Made by a program: the position numbers and the translations under genes. Positions 9,534 to 17,860 of a stretch of DNA of 64,000 nucleotides are shown here, in pieces. Origin of the DNA: JBELHO01 sp042091375. Its GTDB lineage: Bacteria > Pseudomonadota > Gammaproteobacteria > Enterobacterales > Alteromonadaceae. Every line of letters starts with the position of its first letter. The first letter of the stretch is position 1. Below the pieces are notes generated by a model. That model saw nothing but the letters and a program-made list of their open reading frames with translations, had not been told where the DNA came from and did not search any database. Where the stretch lies: NCBI GenBank assembly GCA_042091375.1, contig JBELHO010000004.1, positions 80,231 to 144,230 on the forward strand, written 5' to 3'.

Positions 9534-10559
9534 ATGCACCAAACAAACTTTTACTCACTGCTCTTGTTAACTTTACTCACTGCCATTTCTGGCTGTGTAG
9601 TTGCACCCGATAAAACTTCACTTACCATGAGCAAACAAAAAACCCCTATCGTCATTGCTCATCGAGGCGCGAGTGGCTATCTCCCTGAACACACACTTTC
9701 AGCAGCGTTGCTAGCCTATCAACAGGGAGCAGACTACATTGAACAAGATTTAGTTCTCAGTAGAGATGGGGTGTTAATCGTTTTACACGATATTTATATT
9801 GATCGGGTAACGAATGTTGCCGATGTATTTCCTAGTAGACAGCGTTCCGATGGTCGTTTTTACGCCATAGACTTTGATCTTGCTGAGCTTAAAATGCTCA
9901 CTGTTTTTGAACGTCGTAATGCTGCATCTGAGCCATTATTTCCAAAGCGCTATAATGGTAATGCTGCTTTTACCATTGCTACTTTTGAAGAACAAATTCA
10001 ACTTATTAATGCACTCAATGATATCTATGGCCGTCAAGTAGGGCTTTATCCCGAAATTAAAGCGCCCAAATGGCACCGTTTACAAGGCCAAGATATTTCC
10101 AATTCAACTGTAAAAATACTTGAAAAATATCAATTAAACCGAGCATCAGCGAAAGTTTTTTTGCAGTGTTTTGATTTTGATGAAATTAAACGATTAAAAA
10201 CGACACTAAACGCGAAAGTGAGTCTTATTCAATTGCTCGCTGAAAATAGCTGGGGTGAATCCGATAATGATTACAATTATTTAAAAAGTGCACAAGGTCT
10301 TAAAGAAATTGCCTTGTATGCAGATGGTATCGGTCCATGGTTACCACAACTTATTGACGAAAAAACTAACAGTGTAACTGGCTTACACTTGCTTGCTGCT
10401 GAAAATCGATTAGTGATCCATCCTTATACCTTTAGGGCAGATAGCTTGCCAGAAGGGATAACGGCAGAGCAACTACTTACCATACTGTTTAAGCAACTCA
10501 AAGTTGATGGGGTTTTTTCTGATCACACCGATGTGGTAAAAAAATTCCTCGCGTTGTAG
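9534..10559 (+). CDS. glpQ: Glycerophosphodiester phosphodiesterase, lipoprotein (GlpQ-like)
   Basis: 341 aa. The enzyme cleaves glycerophosphodiesters such as glycerophosphocholine to glycerol 3-phosphate and the free alcohol. A lipoprotein signal with Cys in a TAISGC context at residue 21 predicts lipid anchoring in the periplasm or outer membrane and supports the first ATG, although no good Shine-Dalgarno sequence precedes it. GDPD motifs follow: IAHRGASGYLPEHT (HR plus Glu), IEQDLVLSRDGVLIVLHD (metal ligands and catalytic His), and YPEIKAPKWH. The 340-residue size and the long insert match the GlpQ type rather than the short UgpQ type. It is convergent with the PhoD-like gene. Choline as the released alcohol is inferred from the nearby betI gene. 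Confidence 0.9.
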   Translation: MHQTNFYSLLLLTLLTAISGCVVAPDKTSLTMSKQKTPIVIAHRGASGYLPEHTLSAALLAYQQGADYIEQDLVLSRDGVLIVLHDIYIDRVTNVADVFPSRQRSDGRFYAIDFDLAELKMLTVFERRNAASEPLFPKRYNGNAAFTIATFEEQIQLINALNDIYGRQVGLYPEIKAPKWHRLQGQDISNSTVKILEKYQLNRASAKVFLQCFDFDEIKRLKTTLNAKVSLIQLLAENSWGESDNDYNYLKSAQGLKEIALYADGIGPWLPQLIDEKTNSVTGLHLLAAENRLVIHPYTFRADSLPEGITAEQLLTILFKQLKVDGVFSDHTDVVKKFLAL

Positions 10560-10606
10560 TGCAATAAACCGAACCAGACATAATAATAGTGAACAGAAAA
10601 GTAAAC

Positions 10607-10646
10607 AAAGGGGAATAGTTAGCTCAGTGTTAATGCTCCCCTTTTT
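10607..10646. terminator. Candidate bidirectional terminator between glpQ and the phoD-like gene
   Basis: AAAGGGGA pairs with TCCCCTTT around a loop of about 22 nt and is followed by T on the plus strand; an A-run on the other side serves the minus strand. The loop is longer than usual. Confidence 0.5.
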
Positions 10647-10660
10647 AAGTGGTTATCGCT

Positions 10661-11698
10661 TTAAAATGATAGTTCAGACAATTGCAACTGATGTTGGCTA
10701 AAGACTTGACCATCAACCTGTTTTAATCCAAATGTGATGACAGGATCTGCTTGCTGCCAATCAATTTCGATAAAACCGTAATTAACCTCATGAGTGTAGT
10801 TTCCTACACGGTGTTTATTGGGACTGACATCTTTCCATTTTTCACTTAAACCAGAGCTAGTGACTTCCCACAACGGGTAACTGTTTTGTTCTTCTAATTT
10901 CGATACTTCGCCCCAGTGGGTATCTCCACTAATCATCATGACCCCCGAAATATTCTCTTTTTCGATAAAAGTAAGTAACCTTTGTCGATCTTCAGGAAAG
11001 TTAGCCCACGATTCCCATCCAGTAAATTCAGGCAATAACTGTAAGCTAGACGCAATAATTTTGAGTGCTGCAGGTTTCTTGAGTTCCTGTTCAAGCCATT
11101 GCCATTGTTCCTCCCCAAGCATTGAAGCACCTTTATCAGGAGAGATTAAGTACGGTCCCATGTTATTGGGTATACGTTTAATGGCATAAGCTAACTTATT
11201 GACACTGTGTAACTTATCTCTATTCCAACGCAGATCAGGCATGATAATATGGACCTTTTTATTACCTTCACCGTACATGTAGGAAGTATAAATACCTGCT
11301 CTGTGATAACGAGGCGAGCTTTTAGGCTCTTGCCAAAAGTCCAACATGATCTGACGAGAGGCTTCTTTTTTAGGATACTCTTTACCAGCATCATTTTCGC
11401 CATAGTCATGGTCATCCCATATAGCGATTAAAGGAGACGTCGCTTTGAGTTTAGTAAACCCTGGATGTTGTCCCAATGTTTCATACTTGTCTTTTAGCTC
11501 GTTCATATTTTCGGTATCACCGTAAATATTGTCGCCAAGAAAAATGAATAAATCGGGATCATCAGCGACAATTGCATCGAAAATAGGCATGGGCTTATAT
11601 TGTTTGCCACATGAGCCAAAGTATATTTTTTCTAATAACTGAGCATTAGTGTTTGCTGCAAGCAAAGCACAAATGATGAAGCTTATTAATTTATTCAC
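10661..11698 (-). CDS. PhoD-family alkaline phosphatase/phosphodiesterase, exported
   Basis: 345 aa with a signal peptide (MNKLISFIICALLAANTNA, cleavage near 19). PhoD-type metallophosphatase motifs are present: YFGSCGK, FLGDNIYGD, WDDHDYGEND and SGDTHWGE, which together supply the metal ligands of this Fe/Ca-dependent class. PhoD enzymes act on phosphodiesters, and the family includes phospholipase D-type members that attack phosphatidylcholine. The gene lies downstream of the TonB receptor on the same strand, with a terminator between them, and is convergent with the GDPD gene. A periplasmic or secreted role releasing head groups from phospholipids is inferred from this setting; simple phosphate scavenging is the alternative. 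Confidence 0.85.
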   Translation of the reverse strand: MNKLISFIICALLAANTNAQLLEKIYFGSCGKQYKPMPIFDAIVADDPDLFIFLGDNIYGDTENMNELKDKYETLGQHPGFTKLKATSPLIAIWDDHDYGENDAGKEYPKKEASRQIMLDFWQEPKSSPRYHRAGIYTSYMYGEGNKKVHIIMPDLRWNRDKLHSVNKLAYAIKRIPNNMGPYLISPDKGASMLGEEQWQWLEQELKKPAALKIIASSLQLLPEFTGWESWANFPEDRQRLLTFIEKENISGVMMISGDTHWGEVSKLEEQNSYPLWEVTSSGLSEKWKDVSPNKHRVGNYTHEVNYGFIEIDWQQADPVITFGLKQVDGQVFSQHQLQLSELSF

Positions 11699-11820
11699 TG
11701 TATTTCCTCTTTGCTGGCGTCAATGGTGACAAGGAACAAGCTGCGATCTTGTCTCTTAGCAGTTGTTGCTAATAAACATAATAGATTGGAAAGGTACTTA
11801 TTCATCATCTTCTTTAAACC

Positions 11821-11845
11821 AAAAAAGCAGGCACTAGTGCCTGCT
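11821..11845 (-). terminator. Rho-independent terminator after the TonB receptor
   Basis: A perfect 20 bp palindrome (AGCAGGCACT and its complement, 11826-11845) is followed on the minus strand by six T. It lies 22 bp beyond the receptor stop codon, separating it from the PhoD-like gene. Confidence 0.85.
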
Positions 11846-11866
11846 AAATAGATAATTAAAGCTATA

Positions 11867-14152
11867 TTAGAAATTAGCTGTAAAAGTTAACGTACTGGTT
11901 CTTGGAGCACCAATAAAATAGGTAGTCCCTGAACCTGTTCCTGTAGACAAGTAGTCTTCATCAAACAAATTATTGACAACAAATGCGATATCTAGAGATT
12001 GAATTCCTGAGCCACTAAACTCAAGGCTGTAGCCCATTTGGATATCAGTGACGATGTAGTCTTCTGCTTCACCACGCTCACCAGTATATTTTGTTGATGC
12101 ACCAAAGCGTAAATCACCTGAATAGTAGTTTGTTGATACTACCCACATATCCTCTACAGAATCGATAACGGTTTGTCCTTTTTCAAAACCAGGGGCATTA
12201 CCGATATATTCAGAGTTATTTTTAGTAAAAGATGTGTATATTTCCCAAGCATCGGTTAAACGGTAAGTGGCACTCAGTTCCAAACCCTGTGATTCAATAC
12301 CGCCCACGTTGATATAGGAACCATTAGTACCTATGGTGTAATCTATACCACCTGTATTACTACTCGGTGCAATAAAGGTGATACGATCATTAAACTCAAT
12401 TGAATAAACCGTTGCAGAAAGGGTTAACTTTTCACCAAAATAACGTACACCTAAATCAAGGTTTTCAGCGGTTTCAGGTTTGATCTCGGTTAATGTTGAT
12501 GAATCTCGCTCTAAAACACCATCTTTTATTGCTGCAAAGTTTTCACTGTAACCAGCAAATAATTCAGTGTCAGGGCTGAGTTGATAAAGACCACCGATGC
12601 TAAACAACACATCGGAATCACTATTTAAAGTGGTGTCATTAGCATCGACAAAGCGATCGTCTTTTTCTAATTCTACTAAGAATTGCTGTGCACCCAAACT
12701 CAGTGTGAAATCATTTAAGGTAATGGTGTCTTGCAAATACCATTTTAATGTTTCTGTATCAAAGCTATTGTTGTACTGGATCCAATATGGGTTACTATCA
12801 AAATTGTGGTAAATACGTGCATCAACGACTTTATGCCAATCTCGATGTTCATCTCGCACAGCCATTTCATACCAAATACCAGCGGTTAAATCGTGATTAT
12901 CGATTGTTTTTTGTATCTTACCTGTTATACCCGTTCTTTGTTTTTGGTAATGGGTATGGCGATAAGACATAACTGGAATTGCAGAGTCTGGATAACATGA
13001 AGGGTGTAAACCTGGTCCTGAGTTCCAAGGCCAGCTGTAACTTGCTGTGCAGTCCGCATCTGGTGATAACGGAGAACCATTTTCATCTGTGAAACCATAG
13101 CTTCCCGCTATAGAACCTCCTTGAGCCGTTTGATTGCCATTAGCGTCAACTGCCATGACCAAATATGGCGGGATCCAATCGCCACGACCTTTATTTTTAT
13201 GGAAGTAAGGGGTGAATTCAATCGTAGTAACATCAGATAATGCGTAATTAAATTTTAAATAACCTAGGGTGTTTTCGCGTAATGTTGACCACCCCTCTGC
13301 AAACATTTGATCAAAGTGGGGGATACCCGTCCAGTTCCAGGTTAATTGATCCCAGTCAGGTGTTTGATTGAACTGTTCTATGCTGACACTATTGTAATTA
13401 TCTTCAGCAACATCATCATAAGATAAACGCCCTGTAATTGATAAATTGCCAATATCAGAAATAAACTTAAGCTCAGCGTGTTGGTTAGTAAACCCACCAT
13501 TAGAGCCTTCACCTGACCAGCGACTAGCAGAAGAGTCAGCATAGCTGATATAGGCGTATGTGTTATCAAAAATTTCCCCAGTTTCATGGCGCGCAAAATA
13601 CCGTTTGGCATCATGATCACCGTTGACTAAGGCTATCGTTGTGCTAGCTTGTTGATCTGGGTTTTTACTGACAAAGTTAAATGTGCCGCCTAACGCCTCT
13701 AATGAAGCTGAAGAAAAGTCAGCTGTACCTTGTGATACTTCAACAGTTAATAAATTTTCATTAGCCAGGTAACGGTTTGCTTTAGCGCCACCACCATAAT
13801 TTGAACCACCGTTGGGAATGCCGTCAACGGTCATGCCAAGTTGTTGCTGGTTTCCATCAATAGAAAAACCACGCATGGTAATTGATGTAGACCAATCGTC
13901 TCCACCAAAAGCATCGCCTTCATTAATACTGATACCAGGTAAGTTGTCTATCACAGCGAGAACTGAACTGATTGATGATTGTTGCTCAATCATATTGACG
14001 TTAACCGTATTGTTGGCATAGGTTGTTTTCTTTGCAACTACCGAAATTTCTTCCATTGTTGTTTCTGTATCGTCAGCATTTGCCATTGCCATAGGCGATG
14101 TGGCTAAAGCGATAGCAGTCGCTATCACTGATTTTTGGTTTAAGAGTGACAT
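11867..14152 (-). CDS. TonB-dependent outer-membrane receptor
   Basis: 761 aa. Signal peptide MSLLNQKSVIATAIALATSPMAMANA (cleavage near 26), then a TonB-box-like MEEISVVAKK, a plug domain (about 50-180: PGISINEGDAFGG, TMRGFSIDGN, VDGIPNGG, EVSQGTADFSSASLEALGGTFNFVSKNP) and a beta barrel with aromatic strands ending in the typical terminal Phe (LTFTANF). It lacks an N-terminal STN signalling domain. The ligand cannot be read from the sequence. It is divergent from betI across a perfect palindrome and is followed by a PhoD-type phosphodiesterase, so I infer uptake of choline-containing phosphodiesters or a related quaternary amine compound. Confidence 0.9.
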   Translation of the reverse strand: MSLLNQKSVIATAIALATSPMAMANADDTETTMEEISVVAKKTTYANNTVNVNMIEQQSSISSVLAVIDNLPGISINEGDAFGGDDWSTSITMRGFSIDGNQQQLGMTVDGIPNGGSNYGGGAKANRYLANENLLTVEVSQGTADFSSASLEALGGTFNFVSKNPDQQASTTIALVNGDHDAKRYFARHETGEIFDNTYAYISYADSSASRWSGEGSNGGFTNQHAELKFISDIGNLSITGRLSYDDVAEDNYNSVSIEQFNQTPDWDQLTWNWTGIPHFDQMFAEGWSTLRENTLGYLKFNYALSDVTTIEFTPYFHKNKGRGDWIPPYLVMAVDANGNQTAQGGSIAGSYGFTDENGSPLSPDADCTASYSWPWNSGPGLHPSCYPDSAIPVMSYRHTHYQKQRTGITGKIQKTIDNHDLTAGIWYEMAVRDEHRDWHKVVDARIYHNFDSNPYWIQYNNSFDTETLKWYLQDTITLNDFTLSLGAQQFLVELEKDDRFVDANDTTLNSDSDVLFSIGGLYQLSPDTELFAGYSENFAAIKDGVLERDSSTLTEIKPETAENLDLGVRYFGEKLTLSATVYSIEFNDRITFIAPSSNTGGIDYTIGTNGSYINVGGIESQGLELSATYRLTDAWEIYTSFTKNNSEYIGNAPGFEKGQTVIDSVEDMWVVSTNYYSGDLRFGASTKYTGERGEAEDYIVTDIQMGYSLEFSGSGIQSLDIAFVVNNLFDEDYLSTGTGSGTTYFIGAPRTSTLTFTANF

Positions 14153-14240
14153 GAGTTTTCCCGTATTGACTTATGATTTAATGTATAACTGTCTTGATTG
14201 AAAATAATGTTAATTAGATTGTGTTACAGAATTATTATTT

Positions 14241-14260
14241 TTTATTGAACGTTCAATTAA
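14241..14260. promoter_or_regulatory. Palindromic operator candidate for the BetI-type regulator
   Basis: ATTGAACGTTCAAT at 14244-14257 is a perfect 14 bp palindrome; matching outer bases extend it to about 20 bp with one mismatched pair. It lies in the divergent spacer, 92 bp from the TonB receptor start and 124 bp from betI. The spacing and symmetry suit a TetR-family dimer, and the sequence resembles what I recall of BetI sites. That resemblance is from memory and not checked. Confidence 0.55.
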
Positions 14261-14380
14261 TAAAAGATTAACTTGTTTTTTGAGACTAACTGCGTAGAGT
14301 TTGCAGCAGTGATTTAACGTCAAGCACAATGAATACTTGATTACAAAAAAATGAATACCTGATGAGGTTTATAAGACACA

Positions 14381-14974
14381 ATGCCTAAAGTTGGAATGGA
14401 AAAAATTAGAAAGCAGCAGCTTATCGAAGCGACGTTATCGTCTATTGAGAAAAATGGCCTTCAAGGAACCACTATCTCGAGTATTAGTCAGTTAGCGGGA
14501 GTTTCTGCTGGCATAATAAGCCATTACTTCGGTGGAAAAAGTGGATTGTTAAAAGGCACAACCGTCTATCTATTGGCGCAACTTAAAATAGACTTTCTCG
14601 CACAATTTGATCAAAAATCGCCAGGAGCTAAAGAGCGTATTAACTACATTATTAATGCTAATTTTAGTCCTACTCAAAGTGCAAATCGCGCTTCAGTCGC
14701 TTGGTTATCATTTTGGGTACAGTCAATGCATAGTCAAGAGTTGAGCCATTTACAACGAATTAACCATATGCGCTTAGCCTCTAATTTAAAATACTCATTT
14801 AAAACGTTAGTCAAACCTGAATATGTCATTCACTGTACTGAAACGATGGCAGCGCAAATTGATGGTCAATGGCTTCGATGTGCATTGTCACAATCAGGTG
14901 AAGCCCACTTTCAAGTCGCTGCCAGTCAGTGTAGAACCCTATTAGATGATTTACTTGAAAAGTATGGGTGGTAA
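14381..14974 (+). CDS. betI: BetI-like TetR-family transcriptional repressor
   Basis: 197 aa, the usual length of BetI. The opening MPKVGMEKIRKQQLIEATL, the HTH region ISQLAGVSAGIISHYFGGKSGLL (about 34-57) and the distinctive SVAWLSFWVQSMHSQELSHLQRINHMRLASNL block closely follow E. coli BetI, the choline-responsive repressor of the bet genes. No betA or betB gene is adjacent; instead the gene is followed after 6 bp by a BCCT-like carrier and faces a TonB receptor. It probably represses both directions through the palindrome at 14241-14260. Choline as effector is known for BetI and inferred here. Confidence 0.87.
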   Translation: MPKVGMEKIRKQQLIEATLSSIEKNGLQGTTISSISQLAGVSAGIISHYFGGKSGLLKGTTVYLLAQLKIDFLAQFDQKSPGAKERINYIINANFSPTQSANRASVAWLSFWVQSMHSQELSHLQRINHMRLASNLKYSFKTLVKPEYVIHCTETMAAQIDGQWLRCALSQSGEAHFQVAASQCRTLLDDLLEKYGW

Positions 14975-14980
14975 ATACCA

Positions 14981-16153
14981 ATGACGTGGGTCATATCGGC
15001 AGGAATTATACTTATTGTCTGCTGCTGCGTTTGCTTATTTGTGTATTGTGCGGATAAAAAATTTACTGGTGACAAACCCGTATCAAAACTAGCCTTCTTT
15101 GCGATAATTTTTACCTCAGGACTCGATGGTGGGTTTATCTTACTGCCATTAATTGAGTTTCGTCAGTATCAACTGTCTAGTGACTATGAATTTGCAAACC
15201 CACTCGCGGTTGAAGTTGGTTTTTGGGGGATCTCTGTTTGGTTGATTTACTTTGCTTCCACTTTATATTTTTGTGCGTTAGAGCCAAAGGTGAAATTTTT
15301 CAAACGACCTTGGATTAAGTTCATTCACAGTATAATAGTGCTTCTCACTTGTGCATTTACCCTCTCGTTATTTAGTCAAAGTGTGAGCTATTTTCTCTCG
15401 CCCTTAGTATCAACTAACATTGATTCATGGGTAGCCATCTTATCGGTTTTCATCGTAGTATTTGCCATTACAGCTGGAATAAAAGTTAAATTTATGACGT
15501 TATTAAGTCAGTCGAGTTTGCTATTGTTTATTTCTTTAGTCTTTATCGTTGCCATTTTAGGTGATTATAGTTGGATAAATGCTAGAGAGTCTATGGTCCT
15601 GACAAGCGAGTATTTTCATAATTTACCAACATTTATTCTGCCTTTTAATGATTATCATGAATTTTATATAGCATGGTGGCTAACATGGACCATTATGCTT
15701 GGTCAATTTGTCTCTCGATTTGTTAATAACATGTCGCCTTTGATGTTATTGAACATCATGGTTATTTTGCCTTTATTACCAACTTTTATTTGGTTTTCAT
15801 TACTTTTTCATTGGTATCAAACTGATATGCCGTTGAACATTAGCTTTAACGTGTTAATGATAATTGTGGCTATGTTATTTGTGATCAACTCCCTAGATTT
15901 TATGACAGCGCATTACAGCCAAACACTCAGGCTCAATGTTCAAAGGTTCTCAGTAAATTTAATGGGAAAATTTCTATTTGTAGGCATCAATAGTCTTGTT
16001 TTGTTAGTTATGACCTATTTATTCCACACTAAATTACTTATGGTGAATTACATTGCTGTTTTAGTCATTGTTTTAATCGTTCTGTTGTTATTAGCTCTTT
16101 TGAAAAATTCTGCAAGAGTAAAGCAGTACCTAGAAAAGCAGTTTGATTACTAA
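14981..16153 (+). CDS. Divergent, shortened BCCT-like (betaine/choline/carnitine) transporter
   Basis: 390 aa, shorter than the roughly 500-680 aa of typical BCCT carriers. About 11 hydrophobic segments can be counted. Family landmarks are recognisable but degenerate: EVGFWGISVWLIYFA (third-helix block, normally FFHWGxHAWxIY), AITAGIKV (normally SGLDKGIK), FYIAWWLTWTIMLGQFVSRF with the Trp-Trp-x-x-Trp that forms the cation-binding box, and FVINSLDFMTA (normally ITSxDS). The N- and C-terminal regulatory extensions of osmosensing BCCTs are missing. It starts 6 bp after betI and looks translationally coupled, with the GGTGG at the betI end as ribosome site. A choline or other quaternary amine substrate is inferred. 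Confidence 0.7.
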   Translation: MTWVISAGIILIVCCCVCLFVYCADKKFTGDKPVSKLAFFAIIFTSGLDGGFILLPLIEFRQYQLSSDYEFANPLAVEVGFWGISVWLIYFASTLYFCALEPKVKFFKRPWIKFIHSIIVLLTCAFTLSLFSQSVSYFLSPLVSTNIDSWVAILSVFIVVFAITAGIKVKFMTLLSQSSLLLFISLVFIVAILGDYSWINARESMVLTSEYFHNLPTFILPFNDYHEFYIAWWLTWTIMLGQFVSRFVNNMSPLMLLNIMVILPLLPTFIWFSLLFHWYQTDMPLNISFNVLMIIVAMLFVINSLDFMTAHYSQTLRLNVQRFSVNLMGKFLFVGINSLVLLVMTYLFHTKLLMVNYIAVLVIVLIVLLLLALLKNSARVKQYLEKQFDY

Positions 16154-16358
16154 AAAAATTGATGTCGGCTTCTCCTATTGGGATAAGCTTTGATGGTTTT
16201 CAAGCCTATTTCTACAGACCCTAATTTAGCTCTTTATATCGTCACTTCATGGATATTTTATTGTTAAACATCAGAATGACAGTTTTACCTGCCACTTTCT
16301 TTAGAGTCATAAAAAATCCCTTGATATTGAGAAGATACAATCTTAAAAAAAAGCTGAG

Positions 16359-16721
16359 TTAATTGTTGTATCGATACTTTTTTAGGGTTGCTAATGGAAT
16401 AACAGCCAAGGCTTTTTGGCTAGTTGATTCGAGTACCACTGGAGGTGCAAGCTCCACAGCAACCGCTTGATACCAGCGCATAGCACACAAACACCACTTA
16501 TCACCTGGCTGTAAACCTGGAAAACCAAACATTGGCATAGGGCTCATTAAATCATTACCTTTGGCTTTTGAAAATTGCAAGAATTCTGCTGTCATGATGG
16601 CACATACACTGTGGTTACCTGCATCTGAATTTGGCACATGACAAAACCCATTTCGAGTATAGCCCGTATTATTACAACACAACTGTAGTGGCGTTCCTAA
16701 AACATTTAATTCTGTGTTCAT
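16359..16721 (-). CDS. DUF2237 family protein
   Basis: 120 aa, the usual size. The family pattern is clear: NVLGTPLQLCCNNTGYTRNGFCHV, DAGNHSVCAIMTAEFLQFSKAKGNDL, FGFPGLQPGDKWCLCAMRW and PPVVLESTSQKAL. Conserved Cys and the GDKWCLC motif suggest metal or redox chemistry, but no function is established that I know of. It is divergent from ubiG across 51 bp. Confidence 0.9.
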   Translation of the reverse strand: MNTELNVLGTPLQLCCNNTGYTRNGFCHVPNSDAGNHSVCAIMTAEFLQFSKAKGNDLMSPMPMFGFPGLQPGDKWCLCAMRWYQAVAVELAPPVVLESTSQKALAVIPLATLKKYRYNN

Positions 16722-16772
16722 GAATGTCCCTCTGTAAAACTGTAAACCTGAAATAAATTGGATATTTTGATC

Positions 16773-17573
16773 ATGTTAAACAAAAGTGAGCTGCAACCCA
16801 TTCCAAATGGTAACACTGATAACGCCTCATCAGGAAATTTTAGTACCAGTGAAATCGCTAAATTCGATCAACTGGCCGACAGTTGGTGGGATCCCAATGG
16901 CAAGTATAAAACAGCTTTAGAATTTAACCGCGTGAGAGTCAATTATTTTATTGCTGAAATATGTCAATTTTACAGTCGAGATCCCAGTGGTGAAATGCCA
17001 TTAAAAGATTTACACATTCTCGATTTAGGTTGTGGTGGTGGGCTGGTTTGTGAAGCACTTGCAAAAGCAGGTGCCGATGTGGTGGGTATTGATGTCAGTG
17101 AGATGAGTGTAGAAGTGGCTAAACGACATGCGATGAAGTCTCAATTGTCTATTGAATATCGCCACGAGCATGCCCAACAAACCGTTGAAAAGGGCAAAGG
17201 GCAGTATGATGTGGTGATCAATGCCGAAGTGATAGAGCACGTTCCCGATCAACAGACATTGATTAATCAGTGCAGTGAATTAGTTAAAGACAATGGTTTT
17301 GTGATCATGGCGACCTTAAATCGCACCATTAAATCTTACTTAATTGGCATTATTGGTGCTGAGTATATTATGCGTTATCTGCCTGTAGGTACTCATAGCT
17401 GGAAGGCATTTGTCAAACCAAAAGAAATCATTGGAATGGCCGACAAATTGGATATGCAGTGCATAGGTGAGATAGGTATGGCCTTTAATATTTGGTCTAA
17501 AAAATGGCGAGTGACTAGTGATATTGATGTTAATTATATTCAGGTTTACCACAAATTACCTGTTAGTAGTTGA
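16773..17573 (+). CDS. ubiG: Ubiquinone biosynthesis O-methyltransferase
   Basis: 266 aa from the ATG at 16773; the frame extends five codons upstream to a TTG at 16758, which I do not favour. UbiG carries out the two O-methylations of ubiquinone synthesis using S-adenosylmethionine. The N-terminal SEIAKFDQLADSWWDPNGKYKTAL block is diagnostic, and the SAM-binding motif LDLGCGGGLVCEALAKAGADVVGID follows near residue 85, with INAEVIEHVPD further on. It is about 25 residues longer than E. coli UbiG, mainly at the N-terminus. No other ubi genes are near. Confidence 0.93.
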   Translation: MLNKSELQPIPNGNTDNASSGNFSTSEIAKFDQLADSWWDPNGKYKTALEFNRVRVNYFIAEICQFYSRDPSGEMPLKDLHILDLGCGGGLVCEALAKAGADVVGIDVSEMSVEVAKRHAMKSQLSIEYRHEHAQQTVEKGKGQYDVVINAEVIEHVPDQQTLINQCSELVKDNGFVIMATLNRTIKSYLIGIIGAEYIMRYLPVGTHSWKAFVKPKEIIGMADKLDMQCIGEIGMAFNIWSKKWRVTSDIDVNYIQVYHKLPVSS

Positions 17574-17860
17574 AATAATCGATACAAGATTACCGTTATC
17601 AAGGCTAAGTAGCGATTGCAATAATCAATTTGATCAGCGCCAACAAACAGTAATTGTTATTGAATCAACTTTACGAATATAAGATGTGCTTTATTTTTAC
17701 TTTAAAAACGCACCAAGGACAAGGTGATTTTTTAAACAAATTTTACAATTGTCTAATTTAGTCATATATTGAGGTTTGTGTTATTTTTAACTTAATTATT
17801 AAAGCAAAAATGTAGAGAAGATGTTATTTTTTTGCCATGAATACAAGGACAGGTTTGATA

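Noticed and set aside
13378..13620. Hydrophobic 80-codon frame within the first TonB receptor gene
   Set aside because: Its hydrophobicity is a by-product of reading the receptor gene in another frame; there is no start signal.
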